From Metabacillus niabensis (GTDB lineage: Bacteria; Bacillota; Bacilli; Bacillales; Bacillaceae), in NCBI RefSeq assembly GCF_020524345.1, contig NZ_JAIVLH010000011.1, forward strand, positions 1 through 64,000: 64,000 bases of DNA, written 5' to 3'. Positions 52,435-61,671 of this stretch are shown here, in pieces. Positions within the stretch are counted from its first letter, which is position 1. Each line of letters opens with the position of its first letter. Below the pieces are notes generated by a model. The model had not been told where the DNA came from. It searched no databases and worked only from the letters and a program-made list of their open reading frames with translations. The translations under genes were made by a program, and so were the position numbers.

Positions 52435-53817
52435 TTAGTTGCTCTGTTTTTTGTTTGCTACTTCCAGAGCACGATTTGTTTCTTCAGCTGCTTGATCCAG
52501 AGCTTCTTGCGGATCCATTCCTTGATATAAACTCTCCATGGCTGTTACTACTTTTTGCCTTGATTCCGGGAACACAGATATTAAAGCACCTTGTGTTGCT
52601 GTATTTGTTTTTGTATCACGTAATTGATCAACTGTTACTTTTAACTGCGGGTATGTTTCCCATTCTTGAGTGACAACATCTTGATCATAAGCAGCAGGGT
52701 TAATGGCAAAATACCCTGTTTTCACATGCCACTCTGCTTGCACCTCAGGAGTTGTTAAATATTTCATAAACTCCCATGCAGCTTTTTGCTTCTCTTCAGC
52801 AATTCCACTTGACATCCATACGGAAGCACCACCTATGATGACCCCATTTCTTTCTGATTCATCCGGTATTGGAAGATATGAAACACCAACCTCAAAGTCT
52901 GCATTATCAACAATTGCTTTTACACCTGCAGAGGAATCTAAGTACATGGCCATCTTACCTGATTGGAATGCTGCACGCATATCATCCCAGTTTTGACCAA
53001 CATTATAATATGTACCTTCCTTGTGCATATCTGAAATCAATTGAAAAACATTTAAACCTAATTCATCGTTAAATGTTGCTTTTGTTGCATGACCAGCCCG
53101 GCCATTTTCATTATCCACATAATGACCACCCTGTTCTGCCAATAATTCCTCGAAGAACCATCCGTAGTTTAAGATCGAGAATCCATATTGACTTGTTTCT
53201 CCACCTTCAGCTTTTGTTAGTTTTTTAGCAGCATCCTTTAATTCACTGTAAGTCATCGGTGCTTTTTCCGGATCAAGTCCTGCTGCTTCAAATGCGTCTT
53301 TATTATAAATTAAAACAGGTGTTGAAGAGTTAAATGGCATTGAATACTGTTCTCCATCAACTGTATAGTAATTTGAAATATTTTTTTCCCATTGTGATGT
53401 ATCATAATTGTCTTCATCAATAAACTTTTGAACCGGTTGGATATGTCCGCTATCAATCATGTACTTTGTCCCAACTTCAAAAACCTGCATGATCGTGGGC
53501 GCATCTTCCGTACCTGCAACTGTATTAAATTTCGTTAATGCCTCTTCATACGTTCCTTGGAAAATTGGTTTTACTTCAATATTATCTTGAGACTCATTAA
53601 AGTCCGCCACAATATCATTTAACACCGTTTCCAGTTCACCACTCATGGCATGCCAGAACACAACTTCCTGCTTTCCAGATGTTTCTTCGGCTCCTGCACC
53701 ACTTGTACTTTCACCTTCAGTTTGGGAACCGTTTGTAGAAGAATTTGAGCTTGAACAAGCACTTAATAGCATTAAAAATAAAGCAGCTAAGACAATAAGC
53801 ATTTTCTTTTGCATCAT
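52435..53817 (-). CDS. ugpB: Glycerol-3-phosphate-type ABC substrate-binding lipoprotein UgpB
   Basis: 460 residues. Lipoprotein signal ends at Cys21 (LMLLSAC), then a Ser/Gly-rich linker. The body matches UgpB: VVFWHAMSGELE, IMQVFEVGTKYM, QYSMPFNSSTPVLIYNKDAFEAAGLDPE, GVIIGGASVWM and EWHVKTGYFAINPAAYD. UgpB captures sn-glycerol-3-phosphate or glycerophosphodiesters as a phosphate and glycerol source. It is the last gene of ugpC-A-E-B, 27 nt after ugpE. AAGGAGG stands 5 nt before the ATG. Confidence 0.87.
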   Translation of the reverse strand: MMQKKMLIVLAALFLMLLSACSSSNSSTNGSQTEGESTSGAGAEETSGKQEVVFWHAMSGELETVLNDIVADFNESQDNIEVKPIFQGTYEEALTKFNTVAGTEDAPTIMQVFEVGTKYMIDSGHIQPVQKFIDEDNYDTSQWEKNISNYYTVDGEQYSMPFNSSTPVLIYNKDAFEAAGLDPEKAPMTYSELKDAAKKLTKAEGGETSQYGFSILNYGWFFEELLAEQGGHYVDNENGRAGHATKATFNDELGLNVFQLISDMHKEGTYYNVGQNWDDMRAAFQSGKMAMYLDSSAGVKAIVDNADFEVGVSYLPIPDESERNGVIIGGASVWMSSGIAEEKQKAAWEFMKYLTTPEVQAEWHVKTGYFAINPAAYDQDVVTQEWETYPQLKVTVDQLRDTKTNTATQGALISVFPESRQKVVTAMESLYQGMDPQEALDQAAEETNRALEVANKKQSN

Positions 53818-53844
53818 TCGTTCCTCCTTATTTTAAGGTTCTTT

Positions 53845-54657
53845 CTACTTAATTGCACCTTGAGTCAATCCATTTTGAAGACGTTTTTGTCCAATAAATA
53901 AAAGAATCAGAGTTGGAAGTATAACGACTACAACTGCTGCCATAACCACCCCCCATTCAGTTGAAATTTCTTGTGATTGGAGCTGTTTAAGGCCAATTTG
54001 TACCGTTCGGACACTTTCATTATTTGTAACAAGCAGCGGCCATAAATACATATTCCATGTTGTTAAAAAACTGTAAATACCTAATGTTATTAAGCTTGTC
54101 TTGGATACAGGCAGTACGACATTCCAAAAAAAGCGAAAACGACTTATCCCTGCCACTTGTGAAGCTTCAAATAGTTCCTTAGGAATCGTTTTGAACTGTT
54201 GCCTTAATAAGAACGTGCCGAATGCTAAGGCAAAGAATGGAATCGTCAAACTTGAATACGAATTAAGCCATCCAAGCTTTTGCACCGTTAAAAAATTCGG
54301 GACCATTGTTGCTTCCCAAGGGATCATCATCGTCGAGATAAAAACAAAGAAAATAAAGTCTCTCCCTTTAAAGGTCATAAATACAAATGCATATGCTGCC
54401 AGACTTGAAACTATTAACTGTCCTATCATAACAACGGCTGAAACATAAAAACTATTCCATAGATACTGAAAAAGAGGAACCTTCTCAAACGCAGATTGGT
54501 AATTAGCGAACGTGAAAGAATCGGGAATAAGATTTCCTCTTAAAATCTCTCCACCTTGCATAAAGCTGATCATTAACGCATAAAAAATTGGAAACATCAT
54601 AAATAGAACTGATAGTATTAGCAGACTATATAAAACAATTTTTCTAGTAATACTCAT
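53845..54657 (-). CDS. ugpE: Ugp permease subunit UgpE
   Basis: 270 residues with six hydrophobic segments. The EAA loop is IPKELFEASQVAGISRFRFFWNVVLPVSKTSL. It overlaps ugpA by 4 nt. MalG-type carbohydrate permease, forming the channel with UgpA. Confidence 0.85.
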   Translation of the reverse strand: MSITRKIVLYSLLILSVLFMMFPIFYALMISFMQGGEILRGNLIPDSFTFANYQSAFEKVPLFQYLWNSFYVSAVVMIGQLIVSSLAAYAFVFMTFKGRDFIFFVFISTMMIPWEATMVPNFLTVQKLGWLNSYSSLTIPFFALAFGTFLLRQQFKTIPKELFEASQVAGISRFRFFWNVVLPVSKTSLITLGIYSFLTTWNMYLWPLLVTNNESVRTVQIGLKQLQSQEISTEWGVVMAAVVVVILPTLILLFIGQKRLQNGLTQGAIK

Positions 54658-55595
54658 TGATAATGCACCTTCCGTTCTCCAAGCTTAAATTGAAGAATCG
54701 TAATAAATAAAATACAAAAGAATAGAATCGTTGCCTGAGCACTTGCTGAACCAACATTGTAGTTTACAAAGGCATCCTTATAAATTAAATAGACGATGAC
54801 ATTTGTTGATTCGATTGGACCGCCTTTTGTTAAAATATCAATTTGGCCGAAAGTTTGAAATGAATTGATTAATGAAACGGTTACTATAAAAAACAAAGTC
54901 GGTGATAGCAAAGGAACTGTTATTTTTCTAAGTTTGTACCAATAACTCACCCCTGCAATGTCCGCATTTTCATAGAGATGCTCATCTATATTTTGCAAGC
55001 CGCCTAATAAGATGAGAAACGAAAAGCCGGTATTCATCCAGATGGTTGAAACGGCAACAGAAAGCAAGGCAAACTTCGGATCAAGTAACCATTGCACTTC
55101 TGAACCACCCAACGCACCAACCAGCTTATTAAAGATTCCGATCGCAGGGTTATACATAAACATCCAAATAACAGATGAAGCTGCTACACTCATGCCCATA
55201 GTCGAAGAAAACATTGTTCTGAAGAATCCCATCCCTCTAACTTTCTCATTTGCGATAATAGCAAGAAATAGAGCTAGAATGACACCAAGTGGAACTGTAT
55301 ACAAAACAAATAATATGGTTGCTGTCATACTTTTTTGAAAACTCGCAGACTGAAAGAGATATGTAAAGTTTTCAAAGCCAACAAAGGAAACCGGTACACC
55401 TTGGCCATCTGTCAGAAAAAAGCTTAAATATAATGTTCGAATCATTGGATAAAAAAGAAATAACCCAAATAGGATGATAGAAGGCGCTAAATAGAGTAAT
55501 CCTATTACTAGATTGGATCCTTCTCTTTTTCTATAGATTGCCTTCTCCTTTTTCACCTCAATTGTTGATGGTGAGAGATTTGGCAGGCTACTCAA
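54654..55595 (-). CDS. ugpA: Ugp permease subunit UgpA
   Basis: 313 residues, six hydrophobic segments after a basic N-terminus. The EAA loop is IDEHLYENADIAGVSYWYKLRKITVPLLSPTLFF. It overlaps the ATPase gene by 4 nt and ugpE by 4 nt. MalF-type partner of UgpE. Confidence 0.85.
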   Translation of the reverse strand: MSSLPNLSPSTIEVKKEKAIYRKREGSNLVIGLLYLAPSIILFGLFLFYPMIRTLYLSFFLTDGQGVPVSFVGFENFTYLFQSASFQKSMTATILFVLYTVPLGVILALFLAIIANEKVRGMGFFRTMFSSTMGMSVAASSVIWMFMYNPAIGIFNKLVGALGGSEVQWLLDPKFALLSVAVSTIWMNTGFSFLILLGGLQNIDEHLYENADIAGVSYWYKLRKITVPLLSPTLFFIVTVSLINSFQTFGQIDILTKGGPIESTNVIVYLIYKDAFVNYNVGSASAQATILFFCILFITILQFKLGERKVHYQ

Positions 55596-56713
55596 AAGAT
55601 CGCCTCCTTAAGAGAATATTGATCATGACGATTAGACTGGTGCCATATGCATTCACCTGTCTCCTGCTTAAATAAATATAGATCAGCACAGTCAATATAT
55701 AATGGCAGCTTTTCACCTATTGAAATATTCCATTGCCCACTCCACTTCGCGATCCACTGCTTGTTTCCAGCGATAAACGTAATTAAGGTCTCTGTACCAA
55801 GTACTTCCACATTTACCGCTTCAGCATAAAAGCTAACTTTCCCACCTTTTGCAAGCTTAATATGTTCTGAACGGATCCCTGCTATGATCCTCTCCTCAAG
55901 AGGGATTGAACGGGCCATTTCTTCACTAATTGAAATGGACCGGTGATCATCAAGAACAATTTCATGGTCTCTGAAACTTACTTGTGATAGATTCATAGGC
56001 GGTGCTCCGATGAATGAGGCAACAAACGTATTTGATGGAAAATTGTAAATGTCTATGGGTCGACCAATTTGTTGAACTTGTCCATGATGCAAGATCACCA
56101 TTCTGTCAGCCATCGTCATTGCCTCTGTTTGATCATGAGTCACATAGATCATAGTAATGCCTAGCCTTTTTTGAATTTGTCTGATTTCCGATCTCATTTT
56201 TGAACGCAGTTTTGCATCTAAATTTGAAAGGGGCTCGTCCATTAAACAAATCGGAGCATGTGTAACAATGGACCTTGCTAACGCCACCCTTTGCCTCTGC
56301 CCACCTGATAGCTGCCGGGGCTTACGTTTTAGCAACTCTGAAAGACCAAGCATTTCAGCTGTTTCGTTACAACGTTTCTTTTGCTCTGTTTTTGTAATTT
56401 TCTTTGTATGTAATCCAAACAAAATATTTTGTTCTACTGTTAAATGAGGATAAAGAGCATAATTTTGAAAGACCATTGATAGATTTCTTTTACTTGGCGG
56501 ACTATGATTGGAATAAGCTTCTCCAATATAAAGGTCACCACCCGAAATTTCCTCAAGACCTGCTATCATCCGCAGCATTGTGCTTTTACCACATCCCGAT
56601 GGCCCAACTAAAACGAAAAACTCTCCTGGGTTGATCGTGACATCAATTCCCTTTAACACCTGAGACTTCCCGTCATAGGATTTGGACACATTCCTTAGCT
56701 CAACTTGCTTCAT
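55592..56713 (-). CDS. ugpC: Ugp ATPase UgpC (MalK/MsmK type)
   Basis: 373 residues from ATG 56713 (CAGGAGG upstream); upstream in-frame codons lie in the leader. Walker A GPSGCGKST, signature QLSGGQRQR, Walker B CLMDEPLSNLDAKLR and switch YVTHDQTEAM are followed by a C-terminal TOBE regulatory domain (residues 240-373). First gene of the operon; a Pho box lies upstream at 56920-56958. Confidence 0.88.
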   Translation of the reverse strand: MKQVELRNVSKSYDGKSQVLKGIDVTINPGEFFVLVGPSGCGKSTMLRMIAGLEEISGGDLYIGEAYSNHSPPSKRNLSMVFQNYALYPHLTVEQNILFGLHTKKITKTEQKKRCNETAEMLGLSELLKRKPRQLSGGQRQRVALARSIVTHAPICLMDEPLSNLDAKLRSKMRSEIRQIQKRLGITMIYVTHDQTEAMTMADRMVILHHGQVQQIGRPIDIYNFPSNTFVASFIGAPPMNLSQVSFRDHEIVLDDHRSISISEEMARSIPLEERIIAGIRSEHIKLAKGGKVSFYAEAVNVEVLGTETLITFIAGNKQWIAKWSGQWNISIGEKLPLYIDCADLYLFKQETGECIWHQSNRHDQYSLKEAIF

Positions 56714-56782
56714 AAAATTAACCTCCTGATAACATAAATACCCGACAACCTCGTTTAAGATAGACTGGTAGGCATAATAAAA

Positions 56783-56839
56783 AGCCATAAAAAAACACAG
56801 GTTTACGCAGTCGTAATTCACCTATTTCTTTTTATGGCT
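56783..56839 (-). promoter_or_regulatory. Inverted repeat in the ugp leader
   Basis: AGCCATAAAAA (56783-56793) and TTTTTATGGCT (56829-56839) form an 11-bp stem with a 35-nt loop, about 70 nt before the ugpC start. It could be an mRNA hairpin or operator. No T-run terminator follows on the minus strand. Confidence 0.45.
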
Positions 56840-56919
56840 TCTCCTCTCCATTGTTGCGGCTATTCACATGCCTTCATGGCATTATCTTACCAACGGAATA
56901 TAAAGGTAGAATGAAGAAT

Positions 56920-56958
56920 TTGTATATATTTGTTAATTTAATTTAAATTTTTTGTAAA
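56920..56958 (-). promoter_or_regulatory. Probable Pho box (PhoP binding site) of the ugp operon
   Basis: Four hexamers at exact 11-bp spacing on the minus strand: TTTACA (56953-56958), TTTAAA (56942-56947), TTAACA (56931-56936) and ATACAA (56920-56925). Two match the PhoP consensus TTAACA/TTTACA well, the others partly. A TATATT lies 17 bp downstream, as expected for PhoP-dependent promoters. Confidence 0.65.
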
Positions 56959-56961
56959 CAT

Positions 56962-56997
56962 AAAAAAAGAAGACTATATATACCTATAATCTTCTTA
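56962..56997 (-). terminator. Terminator of the ABC exporter pair
   Basis: Minus-strand AAGAAGATTATA / TATATAGTCTTCTT with a short loop, followed by TTTTTTT. Confidence 0.65.
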
Positions 56998-58824
56998 GTT
57001 AACTGCATATTGTTGTGTCTGCATTTCGTAATAAAACTCTTGTTTCTTTAGTAATTCATGATGTGTTCCTTTTTCAATGATTTCTCCATCTTTTAAGACG
57101 ATAATTTGATGAGCATGCTGAATCGTATTTAATCGATGTGCAATGACAAACGTTGTTCTTCCTTTCATTAACCTCGAGAGAGCTTCTTGAATACTCAATT
57201 CCGTTATTGTATCAATGCTGCTCGTTGCTTCATCCAAGAGCAGAATCTTCGGATTTGCAAGCATCGCCCTGGCAATGGCTAATAACTGCTTTTGTCCATG
57301 ACTAATTCCATTTCCATCATGTTGAATTTGCGTATGATATCCATCCGGCAGCTTCTGAATAAATGAATCTGCATTTGCCAGTTTTGCAGCTTCGATAATT
57401 TCTTCATCTGTGGCATCCAATCGTCCATAACGGATATTATCCATAACTGTTCCCTGAAATAAAAACGTATCCTGTAAAACAAATGCCATCTGCTGTCGTA
57501 AGGCACTTCGTCCAATCTTGTCAATATTGACTCCGTCAATTAATATTCTTCCATCATGCGGATCGTAAAAGCGTGTAATAAGATTAATTAACGTTGTTTT
57601 TCCAGCTCCAGTAGGACCAACCAAGGCAATTACTTCACCAGGTGAAGCATGAAAAGAAACAGAATGGATCGTTTGTTGATCTTCTCCTTCTTCATATGCA
57701 AACGATACGTTTTCAAAAGTGACCTCACCTTGAATGTCTAAGTATTCCTCATTTGATTGATCATCCTTTTCTATCTCCTCTTCAAGAATATCAAAGACCC
57801 GTTCTGCTCCTGCAATAGCAGATAACAATGTATTAAATTGATTGGCAAGATCATTTAACGGGCGGGTAAATTGTCGTGCATACTCTGCAAAGATTACAAT
57901 TACCCCAATTGTAATCAGACCGTTTAAAGCAAACAAACCACCAATACCGGCAATAACGGCAAAACTTAAGTTGTTTAACATATTCATTACTTTCGGAATA
58001 AAACCTGAAATAGTTTGAGCCCAGAAGCCTGAATTCCTTAATTTCTCGCCTTTAACAATGAATTCTTTTATGACACGCTCTTCCTGTGAATAGGCCTTAA
58101 CCATTCTTTGTCCTGAAATCACTTCTTCTATATACCCGTTAAGTTCCCCTAAATTCTGTTGCTGATATTTAAATAACCGCCCTGTTCTTTTCGTAATCCA
58201 TTTCATTCCCAAAACCATTAAAGGAATGATTAATAAGGTAATAGCTGTAAGCATCGGACTTAGCAAAAGCATGACTGTCACTGTGCCTATGAGAGTTAAA
58301 AGACTCGAGAACACTTGAATGACCGAGCTGTTCAATGTTGAACTAACATTTTCAATATCATTTGTGACCCTGCTCATTAATTCACCATGCTGTTTCTTGT
58401 CAAAAAAAGAAATCGGTAATCGATGAAGATGTTGAACTAAATCTGACCTCATTTCATTCACAGTATATTGGGAAATTCCAATCATCCAGAAATTTTGTAA
58501 AAATAAAGAAAGTGACTGAAAGGCAAAAACAAGCACCATCCCTACAAGTAAAATCCCTAGCCCACCACTCTTTTGTGACACAATATAATCGTCAATGGTT
58601 TTTCCGATTAAATAAGGCCCTAATAATGCTAATGCAGAGCTAATCAAAACCATTATCAACACTAAAAGAAACTGCCCCTTCTTTTCAGATAAATACCTCC
58701 AGAGCTTTAAAATTGTATGAAGACCTTCTTTTAGTCCCACTCTTTGCTTTCGTTTGCTGTTTTGAACACTTGTACTTAGTTCAATTCTTTTATATTTAAA
58801 CGGACTAGTTAGCTGTTTTAACAT
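56995..58824 (-). CDS. yfiC: Heterodimeric ABC exporter subunit, YfiC-like
   Basis: 609 residues: six-helix transmembrane domain (about residues 45-335), then ATPase. Walker A GPTGAGKTT, Walker B KILLLDEATSSID and switch FVIAHRL are canonical, but the signature is ISHGQKQ rather than LSGGQ. Its gene overlaps the upstream partner by 20 nt. Together they should form an asymmetric exporter for drugs or lipids, like YfiB/YfiC; substrate unknown. Confidence 0.85.
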   Translation of the reverse strand: MLKQLTSPFKYKRIELSTSVQNSKRKQRVGLKEGLHTILKLWRYLSEKKGQFLLVLIMVLISSALALLGPYLIGKTIDDYIVSQKSGGLGILLVGMVLVFAFQSLSLFLQNFWMIGISQYTVNEMRSDLVQHLHRLPISFFDKKQHGELMSRVTNDIENVSSTLNSSVIQVFSSLLTLIGTVTVMLLLSPMLTAITLLIIPLMVLGMKWITKRTGRLFKYQQQNLGELNGYIEEVISGQRMVKAYSQEERVIKEFIVKGEKLRNSGFWAQTISGFIPKVMNMLNNLSFAVIAGIGGLFALNGLITIGVIVIFAEYARQFTRPLNDLANQFNTLLSAIAGAERVFDILEEEIEKDDQSNEEYLDIQGEVTFENVSFAYEEGEDQQTIHSVSFHASPGEVIALVGPTGAGKTTLINLITRFYDPHDGRILIDGVNIDKIGRSALRQQMAFVLQDTFLFQGTVMDNIRYGRLDATDEEIIEAAKLANADSFIQKLPDGYHTQIQHDGNGISHGQKQLLAIARAMLANPKILLLDEATSSIDTITELSIQEALSRLMKGRTTFVIAHRLNTIQHAHQIIVLKDGEIIEKGTHHELLKKQEFYYEMQTQQYAVN

Positions 58825-60535
58825 TTGCCATCTCTCCTTTCATTTGTGATTGAGAGATTTTTTGATAGAGTGTTGAGTTTTTCAATAAATCCAGATGAGT
58901 CCCTTCAGCAACTAACCTTCCATCATCTAATAACAGAATTTTATCTGCCAGTTTTGCTGTGCTAATTTTTTGAGTGATCAGCATTGTCGTACAGGAGTAG
59001 CTTTCAAGGGCATCCAATAATTTTTTCTCTGTTTTCACATCGAGTGCACTTGTACTATCATCCAATAGAAGTATTTTCGGTTTTCGTACTAATGCTCTTG
59101 CCACAGACAAACGCTGCTTTTGTCCTCCAGAAAGATTCACTCCCTTTTGCCCAATTTTTGTTTTATACTTTTTCGGAAGCTTTTCAATTGTTTCATGTAT
59201 TTGGGCTGCTTTAGCTGCATTAATTATTTGTTCTTCTGTAGCATGACTGTTTCCCCAAGCGATATTATTCTCTATTTCTCCAGAAAAAAGAACTGCTTCC
59301 TGTGGAACTAGACCAATTTGATTACGTAAAAACTCCATATCCAACGTGTTTATAGGTTGATCATCTATATAGATCATGCCTGAATTCACTTCATAAAGTC
59401 TTGGAATAAGCTGAAAAAGAGTAGATTTCCCTGAACCTGTTCCTCCCATCACAGCAATTGTTTCCCCAGCATTTGCTGTAAAGGAAATTTCTTTAAGCAC
59501 AGTTTCCTCTGTTCCAGGATAAGAAAACGACACACCATCAAAAATCACTTTCCCATCCGAAATCCCTGACACCTCCCCCTCATGTTTTACATCTTCTTTC
59601 ACATCAAGTACGTCCAAAATTCTTGAAGCAGATGCACGTGACCTTGACAAAAACATAATAATAAAAGAAAACATTGATAAAGCCGATGTAACTCTTAGTC
59701 CATAATTGACAATGGCAACAACTTCACCTACCTGAACATTTCCTCCTGTAACTTGCGCTTGCCCTATCCATAGAATTAACAAGATACCCAAATTCATAAT
59801 CAGTAACAATATAGGCATAGAGGTTTCTATCATTCGTAATGCTTTCACAGTATTATCTTTTAGTGACGAGGATGCTTCTTTAAAACGGTCCACTTCATGT
59901 TCCCTGCGAACATAAACTTTTATCAGTCTCATTCCAATTAAATTTTCACGTAACACATCATTTACTTGATCTAGTTTTGATTGGACATAGTGGAACATCT
60001 TGCTCCCTTTCTTCATAATCCAAACGAGTACACCTATGACCAATGGAATCACGATGGCAAAAATCATCGCAATTTGTGCATTTACAAAAAAGGACATGAT
60101 TACAGAGCCAATAATAAGGAGTGGTGCTCGTAACATAATTCGCAGACCCATAAATAAGGTATTTTGAAGTTGGGTAATATCATTTGTCATTCGTGTAACA
60201 AGTGAGGCTGCGGGGAATTTACTTAATTTTTCAAAGGTGAAGGATTGCACTTTTACAAAAATCTGTTTTCTTAGGTCAAATCCAAAGCCTTGGCTTACAT
60301 GTGCGGCATAAAATGAGTTAATCATTCCTGAGGCAAAAGCAAGCAGTGATATTCCAACCATGATTGCTCCCCAAACCATGACAACATCCATATCTTCTTT
60401 TAAAATTCCATCATCAATAATTTTTGCCATTAATAATGGGTGCAAAAGCTCCACAGTTAGTTCGATAAGCATTAATGATAATGCGATCATCACGGATATT
60501 CGATATGGCTGTAAAATTGATCGTAATTTTATCAT
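58805..60535 (-). CDS. yfiB: Heterodimeric ABC exporter subunit, YfiB-like
   Basis: 576 residues: six-helix transmembrane domain (residues 10-300), then ATPase. Walker A GGTGSGKST and signature NLSGGQKQRLSVARA are canonical, but Walker B ends LLLDDSTSALD, with Asp in place of the catalytic Glu, and the switch reads LITQKIS instead of having His. These are the marks of the degenerate ATP site in heterodimeric exporters. First gene of the pair. Confidence 0.86.
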   Translation of the reverse strand: MIKLRSILQPYRISVMIALSLMLIELTVELLHPLLMAKIIDDGILKEDMDVVMVWGAIMVGISLLAFASGMINSFYAAHVSQGFGFDLRKQIFVKVQSFTFEKLSKFPAASLVTRMTNDITQLQNTLFMGLRIMLRAPLLIIGSVIMSFFVNAQIAMIFAIVIPLVIGVLVWIMKKGSKMFHYVQSKLDQVNDVLRENLIGMRLIKVYVRREHEVDRFKEASSSLKDNTVKALRMIETSMPILLLIMNLGILLILWIGQAQVTGGNVQVGEVVAIVNYGLRVTSALSMFSFIIMFLSRSRASASRILDVLDVKEDVKHEGEVSGISDGKVIFDGVSFSYPGTEETVLKEISFTANAGETIAVMGGTGSGKSTLFQLIPRLYEVNSGMIYIDDQPINTLDMEFLRNQIGLVPQEAVLFSGEIENNIAWGNSHATEEQIINAAKAAQIHETIEKLPKKYKTKIGQKGVNLSGGQKQRLSVARALVRKPKILLLDDSTSALDVKTEKKLLDALESYSCTTMLITQKISTAKLADKILLLDDGRLVAEGTHLDLLKNSTLYQKISQSQMKGEMANVKTAN

Positions 60536-61005
60536 ACTGCATCTATCCTCCAGACTCTTAAATACTACCCTATATAGAAAAGGCTTTCATTTTTTGAAGC
60601 TATGTAATTTATCATTATAAAAATAAACTGTATATAGTATAAGATTGAGTGTAAAAGTTGTTCGTTCCATTGCGCTCCATTCCACTATCGATTAAAAAAA
60701 ATATTGAATAGCAACAATCTTTACGAAAAACCGGTTTCTTAAAAAAGTACATAGTGAAAAATGAGTATAAAAATAGTTTATCAATTATTACATCACTTGC
60801 CGAGTAGAATGTTTCATTGATTTTATGTTTTGAGTTGACTTACTATTAAAGCTATTTCACATCGATACTTGATTATTAATGATATTTTAACTATAGAGCG
60901 TAATGGAACGAACTATTTCATCTTCAACACTACATCAAAAAACTTCATAACAACAACCCATATCGACCATACTAAAATTAGAATAATACTCCAAAGAGGT
61001 ATACA
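60536..61005. other. Intergenic gap with an MITE-like element
   Basis: No gene with a binding site. It contains the inverted-repeat-bounded element 60660-60913 and the leader of the CBO0543-family gene. Confidence 0.55.
60660..60913. repeat. MITE-like element with GTTCGTTCCATT inverted ends
   Basis: GTTCGTTCCATTGCGCTC (60660-60677) is repeated in inverted form at 60896-60913 with one mismatch. The 218-bp interior is AT-rich and non-coding. Single copies of the same end sequence occur at 38070 and 38947. Confidence 0.6.
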
Positions 61006-61548
61006 ATGAACCCTTCCTTGCAAGATATTATGAAAGCTCAAGAAAAAGTTTCTACTTTACGCTTGTACTATTGGCGTGATGAAATTGTTTTTACTCCGCA
61101 ATGGTGGTTTATGCTCATATTCCTTATCATTCTTATTTTTGTCTGGATCCGAATCCTTGATCATAGCAGAATATTCCCTATTTTATTATATGGGCTACTT
61201 ACGTTTAACATTGCTACAGTTCTTGATACGTTCGGCGGTGAATTACAACTTTGGGAATATCCAAAAATGGTGTTACCTTGGGGTCCAAGAGTTATATGTA
61301 TTGATGTAATGATTGCCCTCTTTTTCATGATGCTGTATCAATTTTTTGTAAAATGGAAAACGTTTATTTTTGCTTCTATTTTTTTATCCGGAATATTCGC
61401 CCTTGTTTTTGAACCGGTTGCCATGTATTTAGGAATTTACAAACCCTTAATTTGGTCAAATTTTTATTCATTTCCTATCTATATTTTGTTAGCTATTTCC
61501 ATCAGGGGGATCGTTGAGAAAATCTGTAAACTAAGTACAGGAAGCTAA
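61006..61548 (+). CDS. CBO0543-family membrane protein
   Basis: 180 residues, about five membrane helices. The conserved blocks FTPQWWFMLIFLII, LLTFNIATVLDTFGGELQLWEYP, MLYQFFVKWKTF, FEPVAMYLGIYK and YSFPIYILLA match CBO0543-type proteins of spore-forming Firmicutes. Function unknown. AAAGAGG stands before the ATG. Confidence 0.8.
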   Translation: MNPSLQDIMKAQEKVSTLRLYYWRDEIVFTPQWWFMLIFLIILIFVWIRILDHSRIFPILLYGLLTFNIATVLDTFGGELQLWEYPKMVLPWGPRVICIDVMIALFFMMLYQFFVKWKTFIFASIFLSGIFALVFEPVAMYLGIYKPLIWSNFYSFPIYILLAISIRGIVEKICKLSTGS

Positions 61549-61671
61549 CTCATATTTTTTTCTCAGCATGAAGTTCATATTTCACTTGAATTTTTTCCAA
61601 GTGATGACAATAATATGAATATTAGATCTATTTCGCGCATCGAAACAATTTTACATAAGGGAGATATATTT

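Noticed and set aside
52248-52673. 141-residue plus-strand frame over the ugpB 3' end
   Set aside because: No binding site, crosses the ugp terminator and mostly lies antisense to ugpB.
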